A DNA stretch of 64,000 nucleotides from Colimorpha_A sp900556615 (GCA_963598415.1 CAVBUH010000007.1:1-64000), one strand, 5' to 3'. Positions 26,036 through 35,116 are shown, counted from the first letter of the stretch. Notes: a model not told the origin generated them from the letters alone. Numbers and translations are program-made.

Positions 26036-27394
26036 ATGGCAAACGGTTACCAATCCGCCGCCGAGCTGAGAAAAGAAATATCTTCTTCGGACAGCAGTGC
26101 ACGGCGTTTTATCTCCGTCTTGTTTGACGAGGGGACTTTTCTTGAAACCGGAACTTATACAAAAAATGCAGGCGGAAATAATAATTTTGAAGGCGTGATT
26201 ACCGGCTGCGGAGCAGTTGACGGCCGCCTTGTTTTCACGTTTATACAAGATTATTCAAACGGCAGAGCGGCGTTTACCTCTGCTTCTGCAAAAAAAATCT
26301 CCGCCCTTTACGACAAGGCAATCCGGGCAAAGGCGCCTGTGGTTGGCGTTTATACAAGCGCGGGCGCAAAGCTGAGCGAGGGAATCGACGCCGTTTCCGG
26401 TTACGGTGCGGTGATAGCAAGGATTTCGGAAGCAAAAAGCTTGATTCCGCAGATTTCCGTTGTTGCGGGTGCCTGCGGCGGAGCGGCGGCAGCCGCTGCG
26501 TCAATGGCTGATTTTGTTGTTGCCGACAACCAAAAGGGAGAGCTTTATATTCTTCCCGAAAATGAGGCAACTATGAAACAGGGCGTCAGAGCCGATCTTT
26601 ATGCGGAGGGAACGGAGGCTCTTGCTTTAAGAACAAGGGAGCTTTTGAATTATCTTCCCGGAAACAGGGAGGAGGGGACCGTTTATACATTGGCTCCCGA
26701 TGATATCAACACCCCGTCTGAAGGGATAGAAGCTCTTGCATCTTCTGACAGCGATATAAGAGAGCTTATTTCGGCGCTTTCCGATAACGGCGTTTTTTTT
26801 GAATTATCCTCCGATTTTGACAAGGAGATGGTTTGCGGTTTTTCGGCAATAAACGGAAGAATTGTCGGCGTAACAGCCAATCAGCCTATTGAAAAAAAAG
26901 GAGCGCTTACCGCCAATGCGGCGCGGAAAGCGGCGAAATTTATAAATTTTCTCGGTCGTTTTGGGATTCCCCTTCTGACGCTTGTCAATACCGTCGGCTT
27001 CGGGGGAGAGAATTGCGGCTGTTATGCAGGTGCCCTTAGTGAGCTTTGCTTTGCTTATACCTCCTGCAAAAGCGCTAAGATTACAGTCGTGACAGGAAAA
27101 GCTTATGGCTCGGCGTTTACGCTGCTCGGTTCAAAGCAGCTCGGAGCAGACATGGTGTTTGCACTTGATTCCGCAGTAATAAGCGTTATGGCTCCCGAAA
27201 CGGCTGTTGAATTTGTTTGGGATAATAGAGTAAAAGCGGCAGCAGATCCTGTTACCGCAAGAGCGACTCTCAGAGATGAGTGGATTGCCTCTTCCGCTTC
27301 CCCGCTTGCCGCGGCAAGACTCGGAGATATTGACGATGTTATCGAGTATTCGGAGCTGAGACAGAGAGTGGCGGCAGCCTTTGAAATTTTTTAA
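26036..27394 (+). CDS. Carboxyltransferase subunit (MmdA/PccB-like) of the decarboxylase cluster
   Basis: 452 residues of the crotonase-fold carboxyltransferase family used by biotin-dependent enzymes such as propionyl-CoA carboxylase beta and methylmalonyl-CoA decarboxylase alpha. The two halves are visible: TSAGAKLSEGIDAVSGYG and GACGGAAAAAASMADF in the first, FINFLGRFGIPLLTLVNTVGF and SAKITVVTGKAYGSAFTLLG in the second. It is shorter than typical MmdA (about 510) and Ala-rich in the oxyanion region, so specificity is uncertain. AGGAGG precedes the ATG. It heads a cluster with OadG-, biotin carrier-, OadB- and OadA-like genes. The stop codon TAA lies within the first bases of an R1 repeat. 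Confidence 0.85.
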   Translation: MANGYQSAAELRKEISSSDSSARRFISVLFDEGTFLETGTYTKNAGGNNNFEGVITGCGAVDGRLVFTFIQDYSNGRAAFTSASAKKISALYDKAIRAKAPVVGVYTSAGAKLSEGIDAVSGYGAVIARISEAKSLIPQISVVAGACGGAAAAAASMADFVVADNQKGELYILPENEATMKQGVRADLYAEGTEALALRTRELLNYLPGNREEGTVYTLAPDDINTPSEGIEALASSDSDIRELISALSDNGVFFELSSDFDKEMVCGFSAINGRIVGVTANQPIEKKGALTANAARKAAKFINFLGRFGIPLLTLVNTVGFGGENCGCYAGALSELCFAYTSCKSAKITVVTGKAYGSAFTLLGSKQLGADMVFALDSAVISVMAPETAVEFVWDNRVKAAADPVTARATLRDEWIASSASPLAAARLGDIDDVIEYSELRQRVAAAFEIF

Positions 27395-27589
27395 GGCAAT
27401 ACCGTACAATGATTGTTGTGCAGTCCTGTTTTTCGTCAGACGATACCAATTTAAGAGGCAAGAGTGAGGCTTCTGCCGGCGAGATTTGTGAAGTATAACG
27501 AAAAAGTGCCCTGTGGTGCATCATCAAGGCGCGAGCCCATCTGTATTGCCGTCAAGGCGAAAGCCGCGGGAACGGCGGCATTGCCTTAA
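27391..27589 (+). repeat. R1 palindromic repeat, copy 8 (longer variant)
   Basis: Starts TTAAGGCAATACCGTACAA and ends GGCGGCATTGCCTTAA. It is 199 bp, with extra sequence near the right end. Its first TAA is the stop codon of the carboxyltransferase gene. Confidence 0.85.
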
Positions 27590-27626
27590 TATTTATATAA
27601 TTCTCAATATTATATCAGGAGATAAA

Positions 27627-27971
27627 ATGTTTACTACACTATCGTTATTTCCCGAGGAAGTATCCTCGTCTATGACGCTGTCAGAAAAGCTGTCCTCGAT
27701 ATTCAGCACAGCGATAATCGGCTTTCTTGTGGTATTTGCGGTACTTGCGATCATCTGGGGAATTCTTGAAATTTTCGGAAAAATTTTCGGCAGGGAGACT
27801 AAGACTGACAAACTCCCGGAGAAAGCTGTTGTTTCGGAAACAGTCGCAACGGAACCGACTTCGGATGAAAGGGAGACGGTGGCGGCTATTGCTGCTGCGA
27901 TATCCGCATATACCGATAAGCCGATAACCTCCTTTCGCGTGGTATCCTTTAAAAAAGCAAAACGTAAGTAA
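27627..27971 (+). CDS. OadG/MmdD-like small membrane subunit of a sodium-pumping decarboxylase
   Basis: 114 residues with one membrane helix (FSTAIIGFLVVFAVLAIIWG, about 24-43) followed by a charged cytoplasmic tail ending PITSFRVVSFKKAKRK. This is the form of the gamma/delta subunit that holds the carboxyltransferase and biotin carrier to the membrane-bound sodium pump. The ATG at 27627 has CAGGAGA upstream; a longer frame (from 27513) starts inside an R1 repeat and is rejected. It lies between the carboxyltransferase and the biotin carrier gene. Sequence identity in this family is low, so the call leans on context. Confidence 0.85.
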   Translation: MFTTLSLFPEEVSSSMTLSEKLSSIFSTAIIGFLVVFAVLAIIWGILEIFGKIFGRETKTDKLPEKAVVSETVATEPTSDERETVAAIAAAISAYTDKPITSFRVVSFKKAKRK

Positions 27972-27998
27972 ATAATAAAAGATAAGAGGAAATTAGTT

Positions 27999-28367
27999 AT
28001 GTCAAAGCGTTATCATGTAACCGTTAACGGAACCGTATATGAGGTGGAGGTTGAGGAGATCGCGGAAAGCGTTCCCGTTTCTTCCGGTATTCCCTCCGCA
28101 AAACCTTCGGTAAAGCTTGAATCAACCGGTTCTGCTTCCGTAAAGCCGGGCGCGGGAACTCCTGTAACGGCGCCGATGCAGGGTACTATTCTTAAGGTCG
28201 CGGTATCAAGCGGATCAAGTATAAAGAAGGGAGATCTTGTGTGCCTTTTGGAAGCGATGAAAATGGAAAACGAGATTTTTGCTCCCTGTGATGGAACCGT
28301 GACATCTGTTGCCGTATCTGCCGGGCAGACTGTTGCTACCGGTGCGGTTATTGCTACCATCGGCTGA
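27999..28367 (+). CDS. Biotin carboxyl carrier protein of the decarboxylase complex
   Basis: 122 residues. The short N-terminal part (MSKRYHVTVNGTVYEVEVEE) is the usual start of decarboxylase biotin carriers. A Pro/Ala/Ser-rich linker (about 25-52) leads to a biotinyl domain (PVTAPMQGTILKV, then EAMKMENEI with the biotinylated Lys near residue 88). It carries CO2 from the carboxyltransferase to the OadB-like pump. GAGGAAA precedes the ATG. It follows the OadG-like gene by 27 bases, clearly the same operon. Nothing is unusual in the sequence. Confidence 0.95.
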   Translation: MSKRYHVTVNGTVYEVEVEEIAESVPVSSGIPSAKPSVKLESTGSASVKPGAGTPVTAPMQGTILKVAVSSGSSIKKGDLVCLLEAMKMENEIFAPCDGTVTSVAVSAGQTVATGAVIATIG

Positions 28368-28698
28368 GAACGAACCGGAAACCATAAAACGGTACCGCAG
28401 AGAATAACGGTTGTTACCAGAGAATGCCGCAGATCTCTGCATACGAGGCAAAATTGCGGCAGGAGATCGGAAGAGAAAGAAAATGTCTGAGAATTTCGAA
28501 CAGTTCTTTCGGTTTTCGTCTCAGCAAAGAAATGCGGCGATTTGCTCCGCAAGCTATCTATTATAAATTTAAGGAAGCTTTCACAAAGGGAAGCTCAGAG
28601 TGCAGACAAAATCAAGTCCGGCTTTATTCCGGCCCTTATTTAGGATGTTTTTGAAAAATCACCCTGAAAACCTGCAAAAACTTTAATAAAGGGATTCT
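28368..28698. other. Gap between biotin carrier and OadB-like genes, outer part
   Basis: There is no gene. A small CCGGCTTTATTCCGG hairpin lies near 28618-28632. Together with the R3 copy after it, this 570-base gap interrupts an otherwise tight operon. Confidence 0.5.
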
Positions 28699-28849
28699 TA
28701 AGGAATCGCTGAATCAATCGGATATGCAGATTTCCATGATGATATTTTGAACGGTAAGGCAAAAAAGCGCAGGAATACGTTTGTATTTCAAGGTTTTAAC
28801 GATGCCGGGCAATAAATCAGCCGGAAAGATCCGTTGACGATTGATTTAA
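28699..28849. repeat. R3 repeat, intact copy
   Basis: Ends AAGGAATCGCTGAATCAATC and, inverted, GACGATTGATTTA. Interior pieces (GGAAATCTGCATATCC, TTGAACGGTAAGGCAAAAA, TTTCAAGGTTTTAACGATGC when read in either strand) match the split copies at 16350 and 47552. This uninterrupted form shows where R1 inserted in the others. Confidence 0.75.
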
Positions 28850-28936
28850 TGAGTTCTTATGGATGTAAACCCTTAAGCGGGGCGCAGCCCTGCAAAAGTC
28901 TTTGTCTTCAGTCAGAGTTTTCGCAAAACGAAAGTT

Positions 28937-30127
28937 ATGGTCAAAAAAATGCTCGAAACACTGCGAAACTTTTGGGAGTCTACCGGAATTGCAATTGCAA
29001 CCGCTTCGCCGGAAACTCTTATAAAATATTTGATCATGTATGTTATCATCGGCGTACTGCTCTATCTTGCCATCGGACGTAAATTTGAACCGATGCTCCT
29101 TCTGCCGATTGCCTTCGGGATGCTGCTTGCCAATATTCCCGGGCAGGAGCTGATTCATACCGAGCTGTTCTTCGTGGAGCATCCCGATTATATGCGGGTG
29201 CTTCAGGAGGGCGGTTTGATCGATATGCTCTATTTAGGAGTTAAGCTCGGAATATATCCGTCTCTTATTTTTCTCGGAATCGGTGCGATGACGGACTTTT
29301 CACCTCTTATTGCCAATCCGAAAAGTCTTATGCTCGGTGCTGCAGCGCAGCTCGGCGTGTTTGTTGCTTACGGCGGCGCGATTTTTCTCGGCTTTTCAGG
29401 GGCTGCCGCCGCCGCCATTGCGATTATCGGCGGCGCAGACGGACCGACTGCCATTCTTGTAACGAAGGAGCTTGCTCCGACTCTTCTCGGTGCGATTGCC
29501 ATCGCCGCCTATTCCTATATGGCGCTGATTCCGATGATACAGCCGCCGATTATGAAGCTCGTCACCACGAAAAAGGAGCGTTCTATTAAGATGACGGCGC
29601 TGCGAAAGGTTTCAAAAAAGGAGCTTATTCTTTTTCCGATTATTGTAACAGGGGTTGTCTGTCTGATACTCCCGTCGGCGGCTCCGCTTATCGGCTTTCT
29701 TATGCTCGGAAATCTTTTTAATGTAACGGGCGTGGTTGACAGGCTTTCCAAAACCGCTCAGAATGAACTGATCAATATCGTTACGATCTGTCTCGGTGTA
29801 TCGGTTGGAGCTACTGCAAATGCGGAATCGTTCCTTACCCTGCCTACGGTATGTATTATTATTCTCGGACTCGCTGCCTTTTGCTTTTCGACGCTTGGCG
29901 GACTTTTGTTCGGAAAGCTTATGTGTTGGCTTACCAAAGGGAAAATCAATCCCCTTATCGGTTCTGCGGGTGTTTCCGCTGTCCCTATGGCGGCGCGTGT
30001 CTCCCAGATTGTCGGGCAGAAGGAGGATCCTTCCAACTTTCTTCTGATGCACGCCATGGGCCCGAATGTTGCTGGTGTTATTGGCTCTGCTGTTGCCGCA
30101 GGATGGTTTTTGTCCTGCTTTAAATGA
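28937..30127 (+). CDS. Sodium-ion-translocating decarboxylase beta subunit (OadB/MmdB/GcdB family)
   Basis: 396 residues, a membrane pump with about 10 helices that couples decarboxylation of carboxybiotin to Na+ export. Family motifs are clear: GIYPSLIFLGIGAMTDFSPLIANPKS, AAAIAIIGGADGPTAI with the Asp important for Na+ transport, and SAVPMAARVSQIVGQKEDP with NFLLMHAMGPNVAGVIGSA at the end. The chosen ATG lacks a good ribosome site; ATG 28949 is an alternative. It is separated from the biotin carrier by 570 bases containing an R3 repeat, so it may have its own promoter or be read through. Confidence 0.95.
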   Translation: MVKKMLETLRNFWESTGIAIATASPETLIKYLIMYVIIGVLLYLAIGRKFEPMLLLPIAFGMLLANIPGQELIHTELFFVEHPDYMRVLQEGGLIDMLYLGVKLGIYPSLIFLGIGAMTDFSPLIANPKSLMLGAAAQLGVFVAYGGAIFLGFSGAAAAAIAIIGGADGPTAILVTKELAPTLLGAIAIAAYSYMALIPMIQPPIMKLVTTKKERSIKMTALRKVSKKELILFPIIVTGVVCLILPSAAPLIGFLMLGNLFNVTGVVDRLSKTAQNELINIVTICLGVSVGATANAESFLTLPTVCIIILGLAAFCFSTLGGLLFGKLMCWLTKGKINPLIGSAGVSAVPMAARVSQIVGQKEDPSNFLLMHAMGPNVAGVIGSAVAAGWFLSCFK

Positions 30128-30181
30128 GAAAACAGTGAATATCCGTCGGCGGATAAGGTATCTGCGTCTTACGGAAATTCA

Positions 30182-30361
30182 TTAAGGCAATACCGCACAA
30201 TGATTGTTGTGCAGTTGCGCCGCCGGATTTTTCGTCAGACAATACAAATTAAGGAGGAAAGAGTGATTCCTCTGCCGACGAAACCTGTGAAGTATGACGG
30301 AAAAGATGCAAGCAAATGCGCAATAAAGGCGTTAGCTGTGCACCCGGCGGTATTTCCTTAA
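30182..30361 (+). repeat. R1 palindromic repeat, copy 9
   Basis: Nearly the consensus: TTAAGGCAATACCGCACAAT at the left, GGCGGTATTTCCTTAA at the right, with the left hairpin and central AGGAGG block intact. Confidence 0.9.
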
Positions 30362-30367
30362 AGCTTG

Positions 30368-30541
30368 TTGAGGCAGCACCGCCGATTTCACGCCTTTCGC
30401 CTTGACAGTATGCTTGTCCGTTTCCCGTCACACTTCACGAATTTTGTTGGCAGAGCAGCCGCTCCTGCCCCTCAATTGCTTCGTCTGACGAAAAATCCGG
30501 CGCGTATCTCTATTGCCGGAACCAAGCGGTATTGTCTTTAA
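30368..30541 (-). repeat. R1 palindromic repeat, copy 10
   Basis: Only 6 bases after copy 9 and more divergent: TTGAGGCAGCACCGCC at the left, GCGGTATTGTCTTTAA at the right, with CACTTCACGAATTTTGTTGG and TCGTCTGACGAAAAATCC inside. Confidence 0.8.
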
Positions 30542-30626
30542 CTGTTTTGTTTCTTTTCTTCTTTCTTGTGAAGAAAGAAGGCGTATCCTGTTTCAAACAA
30601 ATTTTAACTTCAAGAAGGAATCTTAT

Positions 30627-32024
30627 ATGTCGAAAGTAAAAATATGTGAAACCGTGCTTCGTGACGCACACCAATCGCTTGCGGCGACAAGAATGACGAC
30701 GGAGGAAATGCTGCCTATCATAGAGGAGCTTGATTCGGTCGGATATTATGCACTTGAAGCGTGGGGAGGAGCGACCTTTGATTCCTGTCTCCGCTATCTG
30801 AATGAGGATCCTTGGGACAGACTCAGAAAAATCCGTGAAAAAACGAAAAACACAAAGCTCCAGATGCTTTTCAGAGGGCAGAATATTCTCGGTTACCGCC
30901 ATTATGCCGATGATGTAGTAGAATATTTTGTTCAGAAGTCGATAGCAAACGGAATCGATATCATCAGAATATTCGACGCTCTGAACGATCCCCGTAATCT
31001 TGAAACTTCAATAAACGCTGCCAAAAAAGAAGGCGGGCATGTTCAGGCAGCATTCAGCTATACGACAAGCCCTGTCCATAATAATGCTTACTTTGCAGAT
31101 TTCGCGAAGCAGCTTGAAAATATGGGCGCTGATTCTATCTGTATTAAGGATATGTCGGGACTGCTCACTCCTTATGCGGCGTACAACCTTGTAAAAAGCC
31201 TGAAAGAAACCGTAAAGCTTCCGATAGAGCTTCATACGCATTACACCTCAGGGCTTGCCTCAATGACGCTTCTCAAGGCAATTGAAGCAGGCGTCGATAT
31301 TGTCGATACCGCGATTTCTCCTTTTGCTATGGGAACGTCACAGGCTCCTACGGAGGCGCTTGTTGCCGCGCTTGCCGGAACGGAATACGACACCGGTCTT
31401 GATCTTGCAAAGCTCGATAAAATAAGCCGCTATTTTACTCCTATCCGTGAAAAATATCTGGAATCCGGGCTGATTGATCCCAAAGTTCTGAAGGTCGATG
31501 TCAATGCGCTTCTCTATCAGGTCCCGGGAGGGATGCTCTCCAATCTTGTTTCTCAGCTTAAGCAGGCGGGAAAAAGCGAGCTTCTCGGACAGGTGCTTGA
31601 AGAAGTCCCGAGAGTCCGCGCCGACGCGGGATATGTTCCTCTTGTAACGCCGACATCTCAAATCGTGGGAACACAGGCGGTGTTTAACGTTCTCTGCGGG
31701 GAAAGGTATAAGCAGGTTACAAAGGAGTTTCGCGGTATCATACACGGTGATTACGGTAAAACGCCTGCTCCGATCGACGCTTCCTTTGCTGAAGCTATTT
31801 TAAAAGGTGATAAACCGATTACCTGCCGTCCTGCCGATCTCATTCCGCCTGAGCTTGAAATCATTCGTTCGAAAATGAAGATGTATGAAAAACAGGAGGA
31901 GGATGTTCTTACCTATGCTCTTTTTGAGCAGGTAGCAACCAAATTCTTTGAAAAACGCCGCGCGGCCGAGTTCGGTATCGATTCTTTGAACTGTGATGCG
32001 GAAAACAAGGTGCATTCTATTTGA
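30627..32024 (+). CDS. Oxaloacetate decarboxylase alpha / pyruvate carboxylase B-like subunit (no biotin domain)
   Basis: 465 residues with the DRE-TIM-type carboxyltransferase domain: VLRDAHQSLAATRMTTEEML, ALEAWGGATFDSCLRYLNEDPW, the metal-site Asp in IRIFDALND, ELHTHYTSGLA with its metal His pair, and TAISPFAMGTSQAPTE. The conserved assembly region QVPGGMLSNL follows. It ends at residue 465, without the C-terminal biotinyl domain of classical OadA, which fits the separate carrier at 27999. It would move CO2 between oxaloacetate and biotin. The ATG at 30627 has AAGAAGGA upstream; the longer frame runs into an R1 repeat. A bidirectional terminator follows. Confidence 0.94.
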   Translation: MSKVKICETVLRDAHQSLAATRMTTEEMLPIIEELDSVGYYALEAWGGATFDSCLRYLNEDPWDRLRKIREKTKNTKLQMLFRGQNILGYRHYADDVVEYFVQKSIANGIDIIRIFDALNDPRNLETSINAAKKEGGHVQAAFSYTTSPVHNNAYFADFAKQLENMGADSICIKDMSGLLTPYAAYNLVKSLKETVKLPIELHTHYTSGLASMTLLKAIEAGVDIVDTAISPFAMGTSQAPTEALVAALAGTEYDTGLDLAKLDKISRYFTPIREKYLESGLIDPKVLKVDVNALLYQVPGGMLSNLVSQLKQAGKSELLGQVLEEVPRVRADAGYVPLVTPTSQIVGTQAVFNVLCGERYKQVTKEFRGIIHGDYGKTPAPIDASFAEAILKGDKPITCRPADLIPPELEIIRSKMKMYEKQEEDVLTYALFEQVATKFFEKRRAAEFGIDSLNCDAENKVHSI

Positions 32025-32049
32025 CCGATATGCATTTCCTTTTATTGAA

Positions 32050-32096
32050 AAAAGCTTCGGACTGCCCCAAAAGGCAGTCCGAAATTTTTCCTTTTT
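32050..32096. terminator. Bidirectional terminator
   Basis: CGGACTGCC (32058-32066) pairs with GGCAGTCCG (32073-32081). T-rich tails lie on both sides, so it serves both the OadA-like gene and the convergent fucose mutarotase gene. Confidence 0.88.
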
Positions 32097-32542
32097 TATT
32101 CCGTTACAACGCCCTTTTGCAGTATAATATTGGCGTAAAGCGCGGATTCTCCGGTAGCTATTATGCAGAAACATTTTTTTGACATATCGTAATAATCAAA
32201 ACGTGGGAGATATTGAACGGTATCCATACCTCTTTGGTCATGTTTTGCAATGATATCGAAGAAATCTTTCCATATTGAAGGCTTTTCGCCATTGGCGTCT
32301 TTCCCGGAAAGCTCCATAAGAGAAACGGGTTTTTCTACATAAGTGTCAAGCGGAAATAAGGTTAATATCGCATTAAGCAGCTCCGGTATGCCGTGACCGT
32401 CGGCGCGAATAACAATAGCATTTTTTCCCATGGATTCCGAGGGAAAATTTCCGTCTCCGATGCAGATCATGTCTCCATGCCCCATTTCGCACAGAACCTT
32501 AAGAAGCTCGGGACTGATGATTTTAGGTATATGTTTTAGCAT
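32096..32542 (-). CDS. fucU: L-fucose mutarotase (RbsD/FucU family)
   Basis: 148 residues. It interconverts alpha- and beta-anomers of L-fucose so that FucI gets its substrate. Family features are MLKHIPKIISPELLKVLCEMGHGD with the catalytic His, IGDGNFPSES, and IRADGHGIPELLNAIL. YDYYDMSK... near the C-terminus is replaced by FDYYDMSKKCFCIIATGESALYANIILQKG, typical of FucU. The gene is downstream of fucI on the same strand, although an R4 element and about 770 bases separate them. AAAGGAG precedes the ATG. FucU is preferred over RbsD because of length and the nearby fucI. Confidence 0.9.
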   Translation of the reverse strand: MLKHIPKIISPELLKVLCEMGHGDMICIGDGNFPSESMGKNAIVIRADGHGIPELLNAILTLFPLDTYVEKPVSLMELSGKDANGEKPSIWKDFFDIIAKHDQRGMDTVQYLPRFDYYDMSKKCFCIIATGESALYANIILQKGVVTE

Positions 32543-32667
32543 AAAGAGTTCTCCTTTTTTTACAATTACTTTCTTTTTTTGAGGACGAAAGTTCTTTTTA
32601 GAAGTTCTTTTTCGAAAATATTTTTAGTGCAGTCCTATGCCGGTTGATGTTTAATTGGATTGCTGAT

Positions 32668-33225
32668 GTAAATAATAATTTATTGGACTCTTGAAAGAGT
32701 CGGAAGAACGTTTTTCCGGCATTCTTTGCACGTGCGCGAATAGGAATTTAGTTACACTAAAAACGCCTACCCGATTTTCTTTCTTCGAAGAAAGAAAATC
32801 TCAAAAAGAAAGAACCGCAAGGGGAAGAACCTGAGCGTTTTTCAGCAAAAGCAGAAAAACTGCTCAATGGTCCTCCCCCTTTGAACCCCCACTCCTATCT
32901 TGATGAAGCCGTTTCTTCATTTTACAGAGGGAAAACAAGCGTTAACTTGCGAAAATACGGTATTTTCCGTAAACTTTATCTGACGGTGAAATAGGAAAAG
33001 GGAGTTCCAAGGCAGTAACCGCTTTGCGGTTACTGCGGAAAAACCATTCATTGTCCCTTGGCGTGCTTTCGTAGTTCCGCGAAGCGGTACTACTACAGGC
33101 CGTTCTTTGCACGAGCAAAGAATGCCGAAAGACCGTTCTTTCGACTCTTTCAAGAGTCAACAACATTATAATGCCGAAAAACCGTTCTCTCGATTCTTTC
33201 AAGAGTCCGCTAAATTATTATTTAT
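32668..33225 (-). mobile_element. R4 element, second copy (558 bp)
   Basis: Ends GTAAATAATAATTTA (32668) and its inverted partner near 33211-33225, each followed by ACTCTTGAAAGA-type sequence. The interior matches the copy at 24903-25385 in reverse orientation, with inserted blocks near both ends. A second short copy of the ACTCTTTCAAGAGTC motif near 33146-33163 suggests internal duplication. No transposase is encoded. Confidence 0.75.
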
Positions 33226-33316
33226 GTAAGCTTTGATGAAGATTTACAACATCATGAGAAGTTTTTATAACAACACTGTTAAGCGAGAACGCGGGGCGCG
33301 CCCCGCGTTCTCCCAA

Positions 33317-35116
33317 TTATTTGTACATTGGACCGTAAGCAGCGCAGGCTCTGAAATCCTGTCCTTCCTTATCCATTCCGAAAGCATTCCAGCAGGCGGG
33401 ACGGAATATCTTGTCTGCCGGTATATTGTGGAGAGAAACCGGAATACGGAGCATAGAACAAAGAGTAATCAGATCAGCTCCGATATGACCGTAAGAGATT
33501 GCACCGTGATTAGCACCCCAATTGTTCATGACGTCATAAGCGGAAGCGAAGGGACTTCCCGGTTTGCCATTGCAGCGAGGAGCGAACCATGTGCAAGGCC
33601 ATGTATAATCGGTACGTTTCCAAAGAATATGTGAAATTTCGTCAGGAAGCTTGACAGTCCAGCCTTCTGCGATTTGAAGCGTAGGTCCCAACCCTTTGAC
33701 AAGATTCAGTCTGATCATAGTAGCCGGCATTTCGGCGCGGGTAAGGAATCGGGAGGAATAGCCGCCGCCCCTGAAATAGCCGTTGTCAGCGGCGCACCAC
33801 TCGGTAGCCTTCAGCATCCTGTCAATATCCGATTCGGTGACATCATACCACGGCTTGATAACGGGTTTTCCGTTTTCATCGGTAACTTCTCCGCAGGCGT
33901 CAAGACAACATGCTCCGGAATTAATAAGATGAATGAATCCGCCGGCTTCCTTTGCCTTGCCCTCAATTTCATATCCGGTTACGCGCTTTACCGCTTCACC
34001 GCTCCAGAAGGTGCGAACGTCGGCGAACATCTGGGCGCGGTTGGTGAGGAGCTTCATAAGAAGCATTGAAATGCCGTTCAGAGTATCGTTTTCAGTAGCT
34101 AAAATATACGGCTCTCTTGCTCCGTTCCAGTCAAAGGAGGTATTGCAGAGCGCTTCTCCGAAATCACAGTTGGGATAAAAGTCTGTCCACTGTCTTTGTC
34201 CCTGGAAGCCTGCTGCAATAGCATTATGTCCCACTTTTTCTTCTTCACAGCCCTCGGGAAGGTTCTTGTTTCCGTTCATAAGATCCTTGATGATGACCAT
34301 CATCTTGACGGTAAATTCCCAATCCTTTTCCTTTTGCTCCGGAGTTTTACGGACAAATTCCGGGTTTTTGTCAAAGCCTTCGGGACAATGCTCTTTTGTC
34401 CATTTGAGTGCTTTTCGGAATTCGGCTTCGTCATAGATCCCCTCAGTCATCCGTCTGATAATCTCTACCTCGTCAACAGATTCGACACGCATTCCAAGAT
34501 ACTCCTCCATGAATTCGGGGCTTATAGAGGATCCGCCGATTCCCATGCAGACAGAACCGATCTGCAGATAAGATTTTCCCCGCATGGTGGCGGCGGCGAC
34601 CGCCGCACGGGCAAAGCGGAGAATTTTTTCTTTCACATCATCGGGAATCACGGTATCGTCGGCATTCTGTACGTCATGACCGTAGATTCCGAAAGCCGGC
34701 AGTCCTTTCTGAGCGTGAGTGGCAAGAACGGAGGCAAGATAAACAGCTCCGGGACGCTCGGTTGCATTGAATCCCCAAACGCCTTTGATCGTCATGGGGT
34801 CCATATCCATTGTTTCTGCTCCGTAGCACCAGCAAGGGGTTACCGAAAGAGTGACGGAGACGCCTTCTCTTTTGAACTGTTCGGCACAGGCAGCCGCTTC
34901 TGCGACTCTGCCTATTGAGGTGTCGGAAATAATAACCTTTACCGGATCGCCGTTTGAGTAACGGAGATTTTCCTCGATAAGCGCCTTTGCAGCCTTTGCC
35001 ATCCCCATCGTCTGCTCTTCAAGGGATTCTCTGACCTTGAGCGGGCCACGTCTGCCATCGATGATCGGTCGTATACCGATTACAGGATAATCTCCTATCA
35101 ATCTGTTTTCTGCCAT
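33317..35116 (-). CDS. fucI: L-fucose isomerase
   Basis: Converts L-fucose to L-fuculose. The 599-residue protein is the length of E. coli FucI (591) and shows the family in full: IGIRPIIDGRRGPLKVRESLEEQ near the start, VTPCWCYGAETMDMDP, GVWGFNATERPGAVYLA, GIYGHDVQN, and VCMGIGGSS. The metal-binding region LATENDTLNG and the late His in NWGANHGAISYGHIG are present. It faces the divergent AraC gene at 35271. With fucU downstream it forms the upper fucose pathway; fuculokinase and aldolase are not in this window. GGAGG precedes the ATG. Confidence 0.97.
   Translation of the reverse strand: MAENRLIGDYPVIGIRPIIDGRRGPLKVRESLEEQTMGMAKAAKALIEENLRYSNGDPVKVIISDTSIGRVAEAAACAEQFKREGVSVTLSVTPCWCYGAETMDMDPMTIKGVWGFNATERPGAVYLASVLATHAQKGLPAFGIYGHDVQNADDTVIPDDVKEKILRFARAAVAAATMRGKSYLQIGSVCMGIGGSSISPEFMEEYLGMRVESVDEVEIIRRMTEGIYDEAEFRKALKWTKEHCPEGFDKNPEFVRKTPEQKEKDWEFTVKMMVIIKDLMNGNKNLPEGCEEEKVGHNAIAAGFQGQRQWTDFYPNCDFGEALCNTSFDWNGAREPYILATENDTLNGISMLLMKLLTNRAQMFADVRTFWSGEAVKRVTGYEIEGKAKEAGGFIHLINSGACCLDACGEVTDENGKPVIKPWYDVTESDIDRMLKATEWCAADNGYFRGGGYSSRFLTRAEMPATMIRLNLVKGLGPTLQIAEGWTVKLPDEISHILWKRTDYTWPCTWFAPRCNGKPGSPFASAYDVMNNWGANHGAISYGHIGADLITLCSMLRIPVSLHNIPADKIFRPACWNAFGMDKEGQDFRACAAYGPMYK

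Noticed and set aside
28937..30127. Selenocysteine or frameshift explanation for the weak start of the OadB-like gene
   Set aside because: The frame is complete and family-like from the first helix on; only the ribosome site is weak.
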